Source: Gammaproteobacteria bacterium
GTDB taxonomy: Bacteria > Pseudomonadota > Gammaproteobacteria > HK1
Direction: 5' to 3'
NCBI GenBank assembly: GCA_022822245.1
Contig: JAJECB010000002.1
Location: 1-13,138, forward strand
DNA: 13,138 nucleotides
Position 1 is the stretch's first letter, and each line of letters opens with the position of its first letter. The position numbers and the translations under genes are program-made. This document shows positions 6,905-13,138 of this stretch, in pieces. The notes beneath the pieces were generated by a model. The model ran no database searches and was not told the DNA's origin. It was given only the letters and a program-made list of their open reading frames with translations.

Positions 6905-7181
6905 CGCGCCCCTCGCGGCCTCGGGAGTGCGCGTATCGGCGCTCACGCCTCCCGCGGCGCTTTTCCGTCCCCGGACCGGACCACGGGCCGGTTTGCTGGC
7001 GCGCGCTTCGGTGCGCGCGGTTCGTCCGGGGGCCGGGGAACGCTCCGTGCGGCGCGGGGGTCGGGCCCGGGCGCGGCACCGGCCTCGGCACCGCCCCCGG
7101 AGCGGGCGGCTCGTCGATCGGCGGCAGCAGCGGCGAGCCCCGGTCCGGCGCAATCATCCGATTCAGTCAAGGGATTTCCAG
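6905..7181 (+). other. Structured spacer / possible long leader of aspS
   Basis: This stretch holds no gene I can support. It contains several inverted repeats: CGGGAG (6922-6927) with CTCCCG (6949-6954), followed by TTTT at 6961-6964; GCGCGCGC (6999-7006) with GTGCGCGC (7011-7018) closing a TTCG loop; and TCCGGGGGC (7025-7033) with GCCCCCGGA (7093-7101). The second would fold in RNA to an 8-pair stem (one G-U pair) capped by a C(UUCG)G tetraloop. Together they may terminate mtfA transcription or structure the aspS leader. I see no T-box or other known riboswitch features. The frame stays open from 6927 into aspS, but this does not resemble AspRS and is treated as non-coding. Confidence 0.45.
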
Positions 7182-8996
7182 GTGCGAACACACTTCTGCG
7201 GGGAAGTCACCGAGCGGCTCGACGGCGAGCCGGTTGCGGTGTGCGGGTGGCTGCACCGCCGCCGCGACCACGGCGGGGTCATCTTCATCGATCTCCGGGA
7301 CCGCTCGGGACTCCTCCAGGTCGTCATCGACCCGGACACCCCGGAGGCGTTCGCGCTTGCCGACCGGGCGCGGAGCGAGTACGTGCTCCGGGTCGAAGGA
7401 AGGGTGCGCTTCCGGCCCGAGGGCACCGAGAACCCGGAGCTCGCCACCGGCCGGGTCGAGGTGCTCGCGAAGACCATCGAGGTCCTGAACGAATCCCGCA
7501 CCCCTCCGTTCCAGCTCGACGACGAGGGGGTCAACGAGGAGACCCGGCTCCGTTACCGCTACGTGGACCTGCGCCGGCCCCGCATGCACGAGAACCTGCG
7601 GCTGCGAAGCGAGGTGACGCGGACCGTGCGGGCGTATCTCGATTCCCACGGATTCCTCGACGTCGAGACCCCGATGCTCACCAAGGCGACCCCCGAGGGG
7701 GCGCGGGACTACCTCGTCCCGAGCCGCACCCAGCCGGGGCGCTTCTTCGCCCTTCCGCAGTCGCCGCAGCTCTTCAAGCAGCTCCTCATGATGTCGGGGG
7801 TCGAGCGCTACTACCAGATCGTCCGCTGTTTCCGGGACGAGGACCTGCGTGCCGACCGGCAGCCGGAGTTCACCCAGATCGACATCGAGACCTCGTTCCT
7901 GGAGATGGACCGGTTCCTCGCCCTCATGGAAGGAATGGTGCGCGACCTCTTCGCGCGGGCGGCCGGCGTCGAGCTGCCCGACCCGCTGCCCCGCCTCACC
8001 TGGAGCGAGGCGGTGGAGCGTTTCGGGACGGACCGGCCCGACCTTCGCATCGGGCTCGAGCTCGTGGAGGTCGCGGACCTCGTTCGCAACTCGGAGTTCA
8101 AGGTGTTCGCGGGGCCCGCCCGCAACCCGCGGGGCCGGGTGGCCGCGCTCCGGGTCCCGGGGGGCGGGGCGATCCCGCGCTCGCGGATCGACGGCTACAC
8201 CGAGTTCGTCGCCCAGTACGGCGCCAGGGGGCTCGCCTGGATCCGGGTGAACGACGCGCGGGCCGGCCGCGAGGGATTGCAGTCCCCCATCGTCAAGTTC
8301 CTCGACGACGCGGCGGTCGCCGGGATCGTCGAGCGGACCGGGGCCGAGGACGGGGACCTCATCTTCTTCGGTGCGGACGTGGCACGGGTGGTCAACGATT
8401 CGCTCGGTGCGCTCCGCGTGCGGCTCGGCCGGGACGAGGGGCTCGTCCGCGACGGATGGGAAGCGCTCTGGGTGGTCGATTTCCCGATGTTCGAGTGGGA
8501 CGAGCGCGAGAAGCGCTGGTCGCCGCTCCACCATCCCTTCACCGCGCCGACGACCGACGACCCCGAGACCCTGCGCTTCGCCCCCGGGGACTGCCTCTCG
8601 AAGGCCTACGACCTCGTCGTCAACGGCCACGAGCTCGGCGGCGGCTCGGTGCGCATCCACCGCCCGGAGATGCAGCAGGCCGCGTTCCGGGTGCTCGGGA
8701 TCGGGGAGGAGGAGGCCGAGGAGAAGTTCGGCTTCCTCCTCGAATCGCTCCGGTACGGGTGCCCGCCGCACGGCGGGATCGCGTTCGGGCTCGACCGCAT
8801 CGTGATGCTGCTCGCGGGCGCGGAGTCCATCCGCGACGTGATCGCCTTTCCCAAGACCCAGACTGCCCACTGCCCCCTGACCGACGCCCCCACCGGCGCA
8901 TCGCCGCGCCAACTCCGCGAGCTCGGCATCCGCGTCCGCACCCCGGCCTCCGGCGCTGGCGCCGGCGCAGGTGAAACCGCCGGCCCCGCCGCCTGA
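7182..8996 (+). CDS. aspS: Aspartyl-tRNA synthetase (probably non-discriminating, Asp/Asn)
   Basis: This 604-residue class IIb synthetase attaches aspartate to tRNA(Asp), and probably to tRNA(Asn). The N-terminal OB-fold anticodon domain covers residues 1-105. The catalytic domain holds motif 1 around [20 protein letters not shown] (158-177), motif 2 around [17 protein letters not shown] (216-232) and motif 3 [12 protein letters not shown] (532-543). The bacterial insertion (GAD) domain spans about 290-430, including [12 protein letters not shown] (395-406). H30 in RRRDHGG and G81 in RPEGTENP match the His/Gly pair (H31, G82) known from the relaxed-specificity Pseudomonas enzyme. The start is GTG at 7182: the protein then begins MRTHFCGEV, as the family does, with AAGGGA upstream. 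The tail ends in a Gly/Ala-rich stretch (591-604) that is slightly longer than usual. It is followed 104 bases later by hicB. Confidence 0.97.
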   Translation: MRTHFCGEVTERLDGEPVAVCGWLHRRRDHGGVIFIDLRDRSGLLQVVIDPDTPEAFALADRARSEYVLRVEGRVRFRPEGTENPELATGRVEVLAKTIEVLNESRTPPFQLDDEGVNEETRLRYRYVDLRRPRMHENLRLRSEVTRTVRAYLDSHGFLDVETPMLTKATPEGARDYLVPSRTQPGRFFALPQSPQLFKQLLMMSGVERYYQIVRCFRDEDLRADRQPEFTQIDIETSFLEMDRFLALMEGMVRDLFARAAGVELPDPLPRLTWSEAVERFGTDRPDLRIGLELVEVADLVRNSEFKVFAGPARNPRGRVAALRVPGGGAIPRSRIDGYTEFVAQYGARGLAWIRVNDARAGREGLQSPIVKFLDDAAVAGIVERTGAEDGDLIFFGADVARVVNDSLGALRVRLGRDEGLVRDGWEALWVVDFPMFEWDEREKRWSPLHHPFTAPTTDDPETLRFAPGDCLSKAYDLVVNGHELGGGSVRIHRPEMQQAAFRVLGIGEEEAEEKFGFLLESLRYGCPPHGGIAFGLDRIVMLLAGAESIRDVIAFPKTQTAHCPLTDAPTGASPRQLRELGIRVRTPASGAGAGAGETAGPAA

Positions 8997-9057
8997 TCCC
9001 GGGCCCGGCCCCTGTCCTCCCCCATTCCCGGGGGCGTCCACGCCTGCCGTTCGGAGG

Positions 9058-9063
9058 TATCAT
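9058..9063 (+). promoter_or_regulatory. Candidate -10 box for the hicBA pair
   Basis: TATCAT matches five of six consensus -10 positions, 37 bases before the hicB start. The expected -35 region reads CGTCCA and is poor. Read-through from aspS is an alternative, although CCCCC/GGGGG arms at about 9019-9034 and the CCGGGCCCGG palindrome (8999-9008) could weakly terminate it. Confidence 0.35.
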
Positions 9064-9100
9064 CGAAACGCGCCGATGTTGCGCGCGGGGGGCTCGGGCG

Positions 9101-9316
9101 ATGAGCAACACCTATACGGCCATCTTCGAACGAGACGGCGACTGGTACGTCGCCTATTGTCCCGAGGTGCCCGGCGCCAATGGCCAGGGCCGTACGAAGG
9201 AGGAAGCTCGGGCGAGCCTGGCGGGCGCAATCGAGCTCATCTTCCGGGATCGTCGTGAGGACGCGTTGCGCCATCTTCCCGACGACGCCGAACGGGAAAC
9301 CGTGGTTGCAGGGTGA
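9101..9316 (+). CDS. hicB: HicB-family antitoxin (short, UPF0150 type)
   Basis: This 71-residue protein is predicted to neutralise the neighbouring HicA toxin. It has the HicB partial RNase-H-like fold: TAIFERDGDWYVAYCPEVPGA (strand-rich, residues 5-25), then GQGRTKEEARASLAGAIELI (helix, 28-47). The protein ends soon after, with HLPDDAERETVVAG, so the C-terminal ribbon-helix-helix or HTH DNA-binding domain of longer HicB proteins is absent. Self-repression through its own DNA-binding domain is therefore not evident. The ATG at 9101 directly precedes the conserved fold. Its last four bases overlap the start of hicA (GTGA), indicating translational coupling. The order is antitoxin first, the reverse of the classical hicA-hicB order but common for this short type. 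Confidence 0.85.
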   Translation: MSNTYTAIFERDGDWYVAYCPEVPGANGQGRTKEEARASLAGAIELIFRDRREDALRHLPDDAERETVVAG

Positions 9317-9504
9317 AGCGAGGCGTCCTTCTCCGGCACCTGCGACGCTACGGCTGCTACCTCAAGCGAGAGGGTTCGGCGCATTCTCTCTGGTGCAATC
9401 CAGCGACTGGCGCGGTGGAAGCCGTTCCGCGGCACGCGGAAATCCCGAATCGCCTGGCACGGAAGATATGCCGGGAGCTCTCGATACCGACAATCGGTGG
9501 ATGA
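9313..9504 (+). CDS. hicA: HicA-family toxin (mRNA interferase)
   Basis: This 63-residue protein has the small double-stranded-RNA-binding-like HicA fold. HicA toxins bind and cut mRNA in a translation-independent way and use a conserved histidine. Here LLRHLRRYGCYLKREGSAHSLW (residues 6-27) places that histidine at H24, and VEAVPRHAEIPNRLARKICREL (35-56) is the typical second half (VPxHxEI then a helix). The start is GTG at 9313, overlapping the hicB stop codon by four bases. No residue appears missing, so the toxin is probably active. The gene ends 48 bases before the stop codon of mccA, which comes from the other strand. Hand-counted G+C in this pair is about 62-63% per line, below the flanking metabolic genes, which hints at acquisition. 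Confidence 0.85.
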   Translation: MKRGVLLRHLRRYGCYLKREGSAHSLWCNPATGAVEAVPRHAEIPNRLARKICRELSIPTIGG

Positions 9505-9552
9505 GCCCGACGCGCCGGTGCGCCCTGCCGGAAGATTCTTGAAGCGGGCCGC

Positions 9553-11658
9553 TCAGTCGGGCGGGGCGGCGAGGACGACGAGCTCGGTCGCCTCGTCGAC
9601 GAGGTCTCCCGGCGCGAAACGGACCTCCTCCACCGTGCCGTCCGCGGGGGCGGTCAGGGTGTGCTCCATCTTCATCGCCTCGAGGACGAGGACCGCCTGA
9701 CCCTCGCGGACGGCTTCGCCGGGCTCGACGAGGACGGAAACGATGCGCCCCGGCATGGGGGCGGTGAGCCCGCCCGCCATTTCGAGCCCCCCGGAGGCGG
9801 CGCCCGGGTCGTGCCGGGCGAACGAGAGGCGGCGGCCGGCGCGGAACAACGTGAGTTGCCCGCCTTGCGCGACGACGGTCACCGCCTGGCGGGTACCGTC
9901 GACGTGGACCTCCCATCTTCGGCCGGTACCGGGCTCGCCCCGCACCGAGGTCTCTCGCCCGGAGGGAAGGCGAACCTCGTAGGTGGGTGGGCCGGCCGTC
10001 CCGCCGCCGCCCGCGACCGCAATCTCCACGAGGACGCCGTCGGCGCCGCCGGGGCGGAGGCGCACGATCCGCTCGCCGGCGCCGTTCATCCGCCAGTGGT
10101 CGCGGCGGTTCCAGGGTGACCAGGGGTCTCCGCGGCCATCACCTTCGCCGGGGACGGCGGCGCCTGCGGAGTCCTCGCCCGCCGCCGCATCGTCGTGCGA
10201 GGCGACCGCCCACGCCGCGATGGCGAGATCCTCGTCCGCGGCTGCCCCGGCGTCCGCCGGCGGGAACTCGTCCAGCCGTTCCTCGATGAGGCGGGTATGG
10301 AAGTCGGCGGCGCGGAACCGGGGGTGGTCGACGAGGGAGCGGAGGAAGCCGATGTTGGCGGTGAGGCCCACCACCTCGGTGGCGGCGAGGGCGGCCGAGA
10401 GGCGGTTCGCGGCGGCGTCCCGGTTCGGTCCCCATGCGATCACCTTGGCGATCATCGGGTCGTAGTGCATGCTGACCGTGTCCCCGGCCCGCACCCCGGT
10501 GTCGACCCGGATGCCGTCCGCGCCGGGCGACACGCGGTCCACCCCCGTTTCGGCACCGGAGGCGGCTTCGCTTTCGGGGAGACGGAGATGGACCAGGTCC
10601 CCCGTGGACGGCAGGAAGCCGCGGGCCGGGTCCTCGGCGTAGAGGCGCGCCTCGATGGAGTGTCCGCGGATGGCGATCTCCTTCTGGGCGAGCGGAAGAG
10701 GCTCGCCGCTCGCGACCCGGAGCTGCCACTCGACGAGGTCGGTCCCGGTCACGAGCTCGGTCACGGGGTGCTCGACCTGGAGCCGGGTGTTCATCTCCAT
10801 GAACCAGAACTCGCCGCTCCGGTCGAGCAGGAACTCGACGGTTCCCGCCCCCTCGTAGCCGATGGCCCGGGCGGCCGCGATCGCCGCCTCGCACATCGTC
10901 CCCCGCAGCTCGCCCGCGACGCCGGGGGCGGGCGCCTCCTCGATTACCTTCTGGTGCCGGCGCTGGGCGGAGCAGTCGCGCTCGAAGAGGTGCACGAAGT
11001 TCCCGTGCCGGTCCGCGAACACCTGGACCTCGACGTGCCGGGGTTCGGTGACGAAGCGCTCGATGAGCATCGCGTCGTCGCCGAAAGCGGCCGCGGCCTC
11101 GCGCTTCGCCCCGGCGAGGGCGGCGTCGAAGTCCTCGGCGCGTTCGACCGCCCGCATGCCGCGCCCGCCGCCGCCCGCGGACGCCTTGAGGAGCACCGGC
11201 CATCCGATGGCCTCGGCCTCGCGCCGCAACCGTTCCGGCGCCTGGTCCGCTCCGTGGTAGCCCGGCACGAGCGGAACCCCGGCCGCTTCCATGAGCCGCT
11301 TCGCCTCGCTCTTCGAGCCCATCGCGCGGATCGCCCCCGCGGGTGGCCCGACGAAGACGATCCCGCGCGCCGCGCACGCCTCCGCGAACTCCGCGTTCTC
11401 CGAGAGGAAGCCATACCCGGGATGGATCGCGTCGGCCCGTGCGCGCTCCGCCGCGCCGAGGATCGCCTCGATGTCGAGGTAGCTCTCTCGCGCCGGCGCC
11501 GGCCCGATGCGGAACGCTTCGTCCGCCATCGCGACGTGGAGGGCGTTCTCGTCGGCGTCCGAGTACACGGCGATGCACCGGATCCCGAGGCGCCGGGCGG
11601 TCCGGACCACCCGGCAGGCGATCTCCCCCCGGTTGGCGATGAGCAGCCGCTTGAACAT
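9553..11658 (-). CDS. mccA: 3-methylcrotonyl-CoA carboxylase biotin-containing (alpha) subunit
   Basis: This 701-residue acyl-CoA carboxylase alpha subunit carboxylates biotin with ATP and bicarbonate. The carboxyl group then passes to 3-methylcrotonyl-CoA in leucine degradation, with MccB as partner. The biotin carboxylase domain starts at FKRLLIANRGEIACRVVRT (2-20), with HPGYGFLSENAEF (79-91), the ATP-grasp glycine loop GGGGRGM (162-168) and EMNTRLQVEHPVTE (288-301). A BT-like linker follows. The biotin carrier domain is at the C-terminus, with the biotinylated K663 in EAMKMEHT. A short extra stretch near 362-382 and an Ala/Gly/Asp-rich linker at about 467-512 are unusual. The ATG at 11658 follows a GGAGGAG site and begins with the family N-terminus. 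MccA fits best on length and C-terminal domain; propionyl- or geranyl-CoA carboxylase alpha subunits are alternatives. mccB is not in the window. Confidence 0.85.
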   Translation of the reverse strand: MFKRLLIANRGEIACRVVRTARRLGIRCIAVYSDADENALHVAMADEAFRIGPAPARESYLDIEAILGAAERARADAIHPGYGFLSENAEFAEACAARGIVFVGPPAGAIRAMGSKSEAKRLMEAAGVPLVPGYHGADQAPERLRREAEAIGWPVLLKASAGGGGRGMRAVERAEDFDAALAGAKREAAAAFGDDAMLIERFVTEPRHVEVQVFADRHGNFVHLFERDCSAQRRHQKVIEEAPAPGVAGELRGTMCEAAIAAARAIGYEGAGTVEFLLDRSGEFWFMEMNTRLQVEHPVTELVTGTDLVEWQLRVASGEPLPLAQKEIAIRGHSIEARLYAEDPARGFLPSTGDLVHLRLPESEAASGAETGVDRVSPGADGIRVDTGVRAGDTVSMHYDPMIAKVIAWGPNRDAAANRLSAALAATEVVGLTANIGFLRSLVDHPRFRAADFHTRLIEERLDEFPPADAGAAADEDLAIAAWAVASHDDAAAGEDSAGAAVPGEGDGRGDPWSPWNRRDHWRMNGAGERIVRLRPGGADGVLVEIAVAGGGGTAGPPTYEVRLPSGRETSVRGEPGTGRRWEVHVDGTRQAVTVVAQGGQLTLFRAGRRLSFARHDPGAASGGLEMAGGLTAPMPGRIVSVLVEPGEAVREGQAVLVLEAMKMEHTLTAPADGTVEEVRFAPGDLVDEATELVVLAAPPD

Positions 11659-11690
11659 TCCTTGGCTCTCCTCCACTTCCGTCGCGCGGG

Positions 11691-12155
11691 TCATTCCGGT
11701 GCTGAAGCCGCCATCCCGTGCAGATCGTCGAGCGTACACACACGAATCAAGTCGATTCGGGCCAAGCGCCGGTCGTTGGTGATGAAGGTCTCGCAGCCAT
11801 GGACGAGGGCGGTGGCGAGATGCAGGGCGTCCATTGACCTCAGTCCGAATTCCGCTCGGAGATGCACCGAGCGCAGGATTACCGAACGGTCGACCGAGAC
11901 CAGATGGACTCGCTGCGTGTTCCGCACGAGATCGAGGTAGCGCTCAACCAGATCCTGACGCCCTTCCTTCACGGGGCGGGGCAGAATCTCGGTGAAGAGT
12001 AGTTCGCTCGCGATCACAACGATGTCGCGAGAATCGATCACCGAAAGCAACTCCACCATCCGTGTGCGGTAGGTCTCGACACCTTCGAACACGTAGATGT
12101 AGAGATTGGAGTCGAGGTAAACCCGTTGCCCGAGCACGGGCGCGCCGGTGCTCAT
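11691..12155 (-). CDS. vapC: VapC-family PIN-domain ribonuclease toxin
   Basis: This 154-residue PIN-domain protein is probably a magnesium-dependent RNA-cutting toxin; VapC enzymes usually cut tRNA or rRNA. The acidic active-site residues can be placed: D15 in VYLDSN, E51 or E56 in SELLFTEIL, D109 in SMDALH and D128 in ITNDRRL. All are intact, so activity is expected. The hydrophobic core segments LYIYVF (18-23) and DIVVIAS (44-50) fit the fold. The start codon overlaps the vapB stop codon by four bases (ATGA), indicating coupled translation. It ends 32 bases before the mccA start on the same strand, so read-through into mccA is likely. Codon use is less G+C-biased than its neighbours; the line at 12001-12060 is about 53% G+C by hand count. 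Confidence 0.9.
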   Translation of the reverse strand: MSTGAPVLGQRVYLDSNLYIYVFEGVETYRTRMVELLSVIDSRDIVVIASELLFTEILPRPVKEGRQDLVERYLDLVRNTQRVHLVSVDRSVILRSVHLRAEFGLRSMDALHLATALVHGCETFITNDRRLARIDLIRVCTLDDLHGMAASAPE

Positions 12156-12400
12156 TCGTTTCGGCTTTGCGCGATTTCGGCATCGACCTCTTCGACCGAG
12201 CGGTAGAGCCCGGATGCCGCCCCCAGCAGATCGGACATCGTGTAGCCAGCGTCACGGTCGCGGAGTTCCTGTGCAGTGATGACGATTCTTGCGCCCTGCG
12301 CCGTGACGTCCAGAAAATCGCCCTCCTTGAGGCCAGCGCAAGCCACCACCTTTCCAGGAAGTGTGATCTGGTTTTTGGGACGCAATCTGACGAGGGCCAT
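12152..12400 (-). CDS. vapB: VapB-type antitoxin with AbrB/SpoVT DNA-binding domain
   Basis: This 82-residue antitoxin is predicted to bind and block the VapC next door and, with it, to repress its own promoter. The N-terminal swapped-hairpin AbrB domain is clear: VRLRPKNQITLPGKVVACAG (residues 4-23), then LKEGDFLDVT (24-33) and ARIVITA (37-43). The C-terminal tail, about 55-82, is helical and acidic (SVEEVDAEIAQ) and is the expected toxin-binding arm. The ATG at 12400 begins the family N-terminus. No strong ribosome site is seen, but a good promoter lies 38-65 bases upstream. The class could also be called MazE-like because of the AbrB fold, but its partner has a PIN domain, so VapB is the better name. 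Confidence 0.88.
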   Translation of the reverse strand: MALVRLRPKNQITLPGKVVACAGLKEGDFLDVTAQGARIVITAQELRDRDAGYTMSDLLGAASGLYRSVEEVDAEIAQSRNE

Positions 12401-12437
12401 GGCAGTCTCGATCCGGAGGTGGTCGAATAGTTGGATT

Positions 12438-12465
12438 ATCTTACCTTGTGAATATTGGCGGTCAA
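12438..12465 (-). promoter_or_regulatory. Sigma70-type promoter of vapBC
   Basis: On the minus strand, TTGACC (12465-12460) is a -35 box with five of six consensus bases. After 16 bases comes TAAGAT (12443-12438), a fair -10 box. Transcription would begin about 30 bases before the vapB start. The 60 bases around it are only about 45% G+C by hand count, the most A+T-rich line I counted. AATATT in the spacer is a small palindrome and a possible operator core for VapBC self-repression. Confidence 0.65.
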
Positions 12466-12657
12466 CCGTCTTGATTCGGCGCCGCGCAGGGACCCTTCAT
12501 TCAGAGCGAATTGCGCCAGCACGCATCGTCCGCCATCTCGACATGTTTCAATTCCAAGCTGAATTCGGCGCGGGCGGCCGCCGTTGCCGAGGCGACCGCG
12601 GAATTGTCGGCCTGTGGCGGATATGGGCGCAACAGGTCCTATTGGCGGTGTCGAGGA
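12466..12657. other. Spacer between the hydratase gene and the vapBC promoter, no gene recognised
   Basis: I find no supported coding region here. GAATT appears three times in similar settings, as GCGAATTGCGCC (near 12506), GCTGAATTCGGCGC (near 12558) and GCGGAATTGTCGGC (near 12598). An open minus-strand frame running from here into the vapBC promoter has no recognisable protein features. It may be the border of the inserted toxin-antitoxin segment or decayed sequence. Confidence 0.4.
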
Positions 12658-13138
12658 TCAGGTGATGTCTTGGGAGGGTATCGTCTCGAATTCCTGTTCG
12701 ATTATGCCGAGGATGCGGCGGTTCTCGTCGGCGAGGTCGGAGAGTGCCCCGAAACGGGGCGGGCGCTTCTCGATGAAGGCGCGGACCGCTTCCCGGTGGT
12801 CCTCCGTCGCCGCCGCCCGGACGAGGAGCTCCGCCTCCTGGTCGAGCGCGGTGAGGAAGTCGGAGGTGAGTGCCGACTCGAGGTTGCGCTTGATGAGGGC
12901 GAGCGCCTCCCTCGGTCCGGCGGCGAGGCGGGCCGCGAAGGCGGCGGCCTCCGAGCGCAGCGACTCGTCGGGGAAGACCCGGTTCACGAGACCGATGCGG
13001 GCACAGGTCTCCGCGTCGACCCGGTCGGCGGTGAACATGAGCTCGCGGGCCCGGGCGGTTCCGACGAGGCGGGTCAGCAGCCAGTTGATGCCGTAGTCGC
13101 CGGTGAGGCCGATGCGTGCGTAGCCGGTGGTGACGAAG
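12658..13138 (-). CDS. Enoyl-CoA hydratase/isomerase family protein (C-terminal 159 residues; 5' part outside the window)
   Basis: The visible 159 residues are the C-terminal part of a crotonase-fold protein, usually about 260 residues, so roughly 100 N-terminal residues, including most of the oxyanion-hole region, are missing past the edge. The frame continues to base 13138 without a start. Visible signatures are YARIGLTGDYGINWLLTRLVG (residues 6-26 of the visible part, tyrosine first), then ARARELMFTADRVDAETCARIGLVNRVFPD, then the C-terminal helices with IKRNLESAL. The family hydrates or isomerises 2-enoyl-CoA in fatty-acid, leucine or aromatic degradation. At the position of the second catalytic glutamate of classical hydratases I see no glutamate, while an aspartate sits in GLTGD, as in PaaG-like isomerases. 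Its place upstream of mccA fits acyl-CoA degradation, but vapBC intervenes. Confidence 0.88.
   Translation of the reverse strand, partial: FVTTGYARIGLTGDYGINWLLTRLVGTARARELMFTADRVDAETCARIGLVNRVFPDESLRSEAAAFAARLAAGPREALALIKRNLESALTSDFLTALDQEAELLVRAAATEDHREAVRAFIEKRPPRFGALSDLADENRRILGIIEQEFETIPSQDIT

Noticed and set aside
6927..7181. In-frame N-terminal extension of AspRS by 85 residues
   Set aside because: AspRS proteins begin near MRTHFCG; the extension is low-complexity Arg/Pro/Gly and covers inverted repeats.
6905..7181. T-box or other amino-acid riboswitch before aspS
   Set aside because: No T-box sequence or specifier loop seen, and T-boxes are rare outside Gram-positive bacteria. Only generic hairpins are visible.
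7167..9041. Long antisense open frame (624 codons) opposite aspS
   Set aside because: It arises from codon bias of the real gene; no recognisable domain, and composition unlike a folded protein.
10195..11940. Long antisense open frame (581 codons) opposite mccA and vapC
   Set aside because: Same cause; it crosses the ends of two real genes with intact motifs.
12276..12665. Possible small plus-strand gene (129 codons)
   Set aside because: The first part is antisense to vapB and the rest has no motif or ribosome site; more likely chance in a mixed-composition spacer.
1..13138. CRISPR array, prophage, insertion sequence, tRNA or rRNA
   Set aside because: No regular repeat-spacer pattern, transposase or phage motif, terminal repeats flanking a gene, or cloverleaf was seen by eye. 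An automated tRNA scan was not possible.

Overview
The window is very G+C-rich chromosomal DNA; single 60-base lines inside the metabolic genes reach about 80% G+C by hand count. It is packed with housekeeping and catabolic genes and has short spacers. The gene content (MtfA-type peptidase, YfcG-like glutathione transferase, a bacterial-type AspRS resembling pseudomonad enzymes, a biotin-dependent 3-methylcrotonyl-CoA carboxylase) suggests a high-GC, aerobic, heterotrophic proteobacterium. I cannot name a genus. No rRNA, tRNA, CRISPR array, insertion sequence or prophage gene was found.

Layout: (1) 1-242 is a purine-rich leader with short direct repeats, followed by an NAD-dependent epimerase/dehydratase (243-1184, +). 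(2) A MetE-C-terminal-like, zinc-dependent methyltransferase-family protein (1307-2470, -) converges on the epimerase and diverges from a DUF924 protein (2615-3253, +). (3) A Nu-class/YfcG-like glutathione transferase (3415-4122, +) converges on a D-hydantoinase/dihydropyrimidinase (4309-5751, -). (4) An MtfA-family zinc peptidase (6086-6877, +) is followed by a 304-base spacer rich in inverted repeats and then by aspS (7182-8996, +). (5) A short hicB-hicA toxin-antitoxin pair (9101-9504, +) follows aspS. (6) On the minus strand lie an enoyl-CoA hydratase/isomerase cut by the window edge (12658-13138), a vapB-vapC toxin-antitoxin pair with its own promoter (11691-12400) and mccA, the biotin-carrying subunit of methylcrotonyl-CoA carboxylase (9553-11658).

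Most genes look like separate metabolic units rather than one pathway. The enoyl-CoA hydratase family gene and mccA would fit a leucine/acyl-CoA degradation cluster, but mccB and the acyl-CoA dehydrogenase are not in view. The most notable arrangement is that mccA is bracketed by two different type II toxin-antitoxin modules, hicBA at its 3' side (convergent) and vapBC immediately 5' (same strand, 35 bases between vapC's last sense codon and mccA's start). The vapBC part is visibly poorer in G+C, with about 45% in the 60 bases holding its promoter, which suggests acquisition. The second notable point is that AspRS carries residues associated with the non-discriminating enzyme, so Asn-tRNA(Asn) may be made by transamidation. 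I see no clearly new multi-gene system; the findings are specific, checkable oddities.
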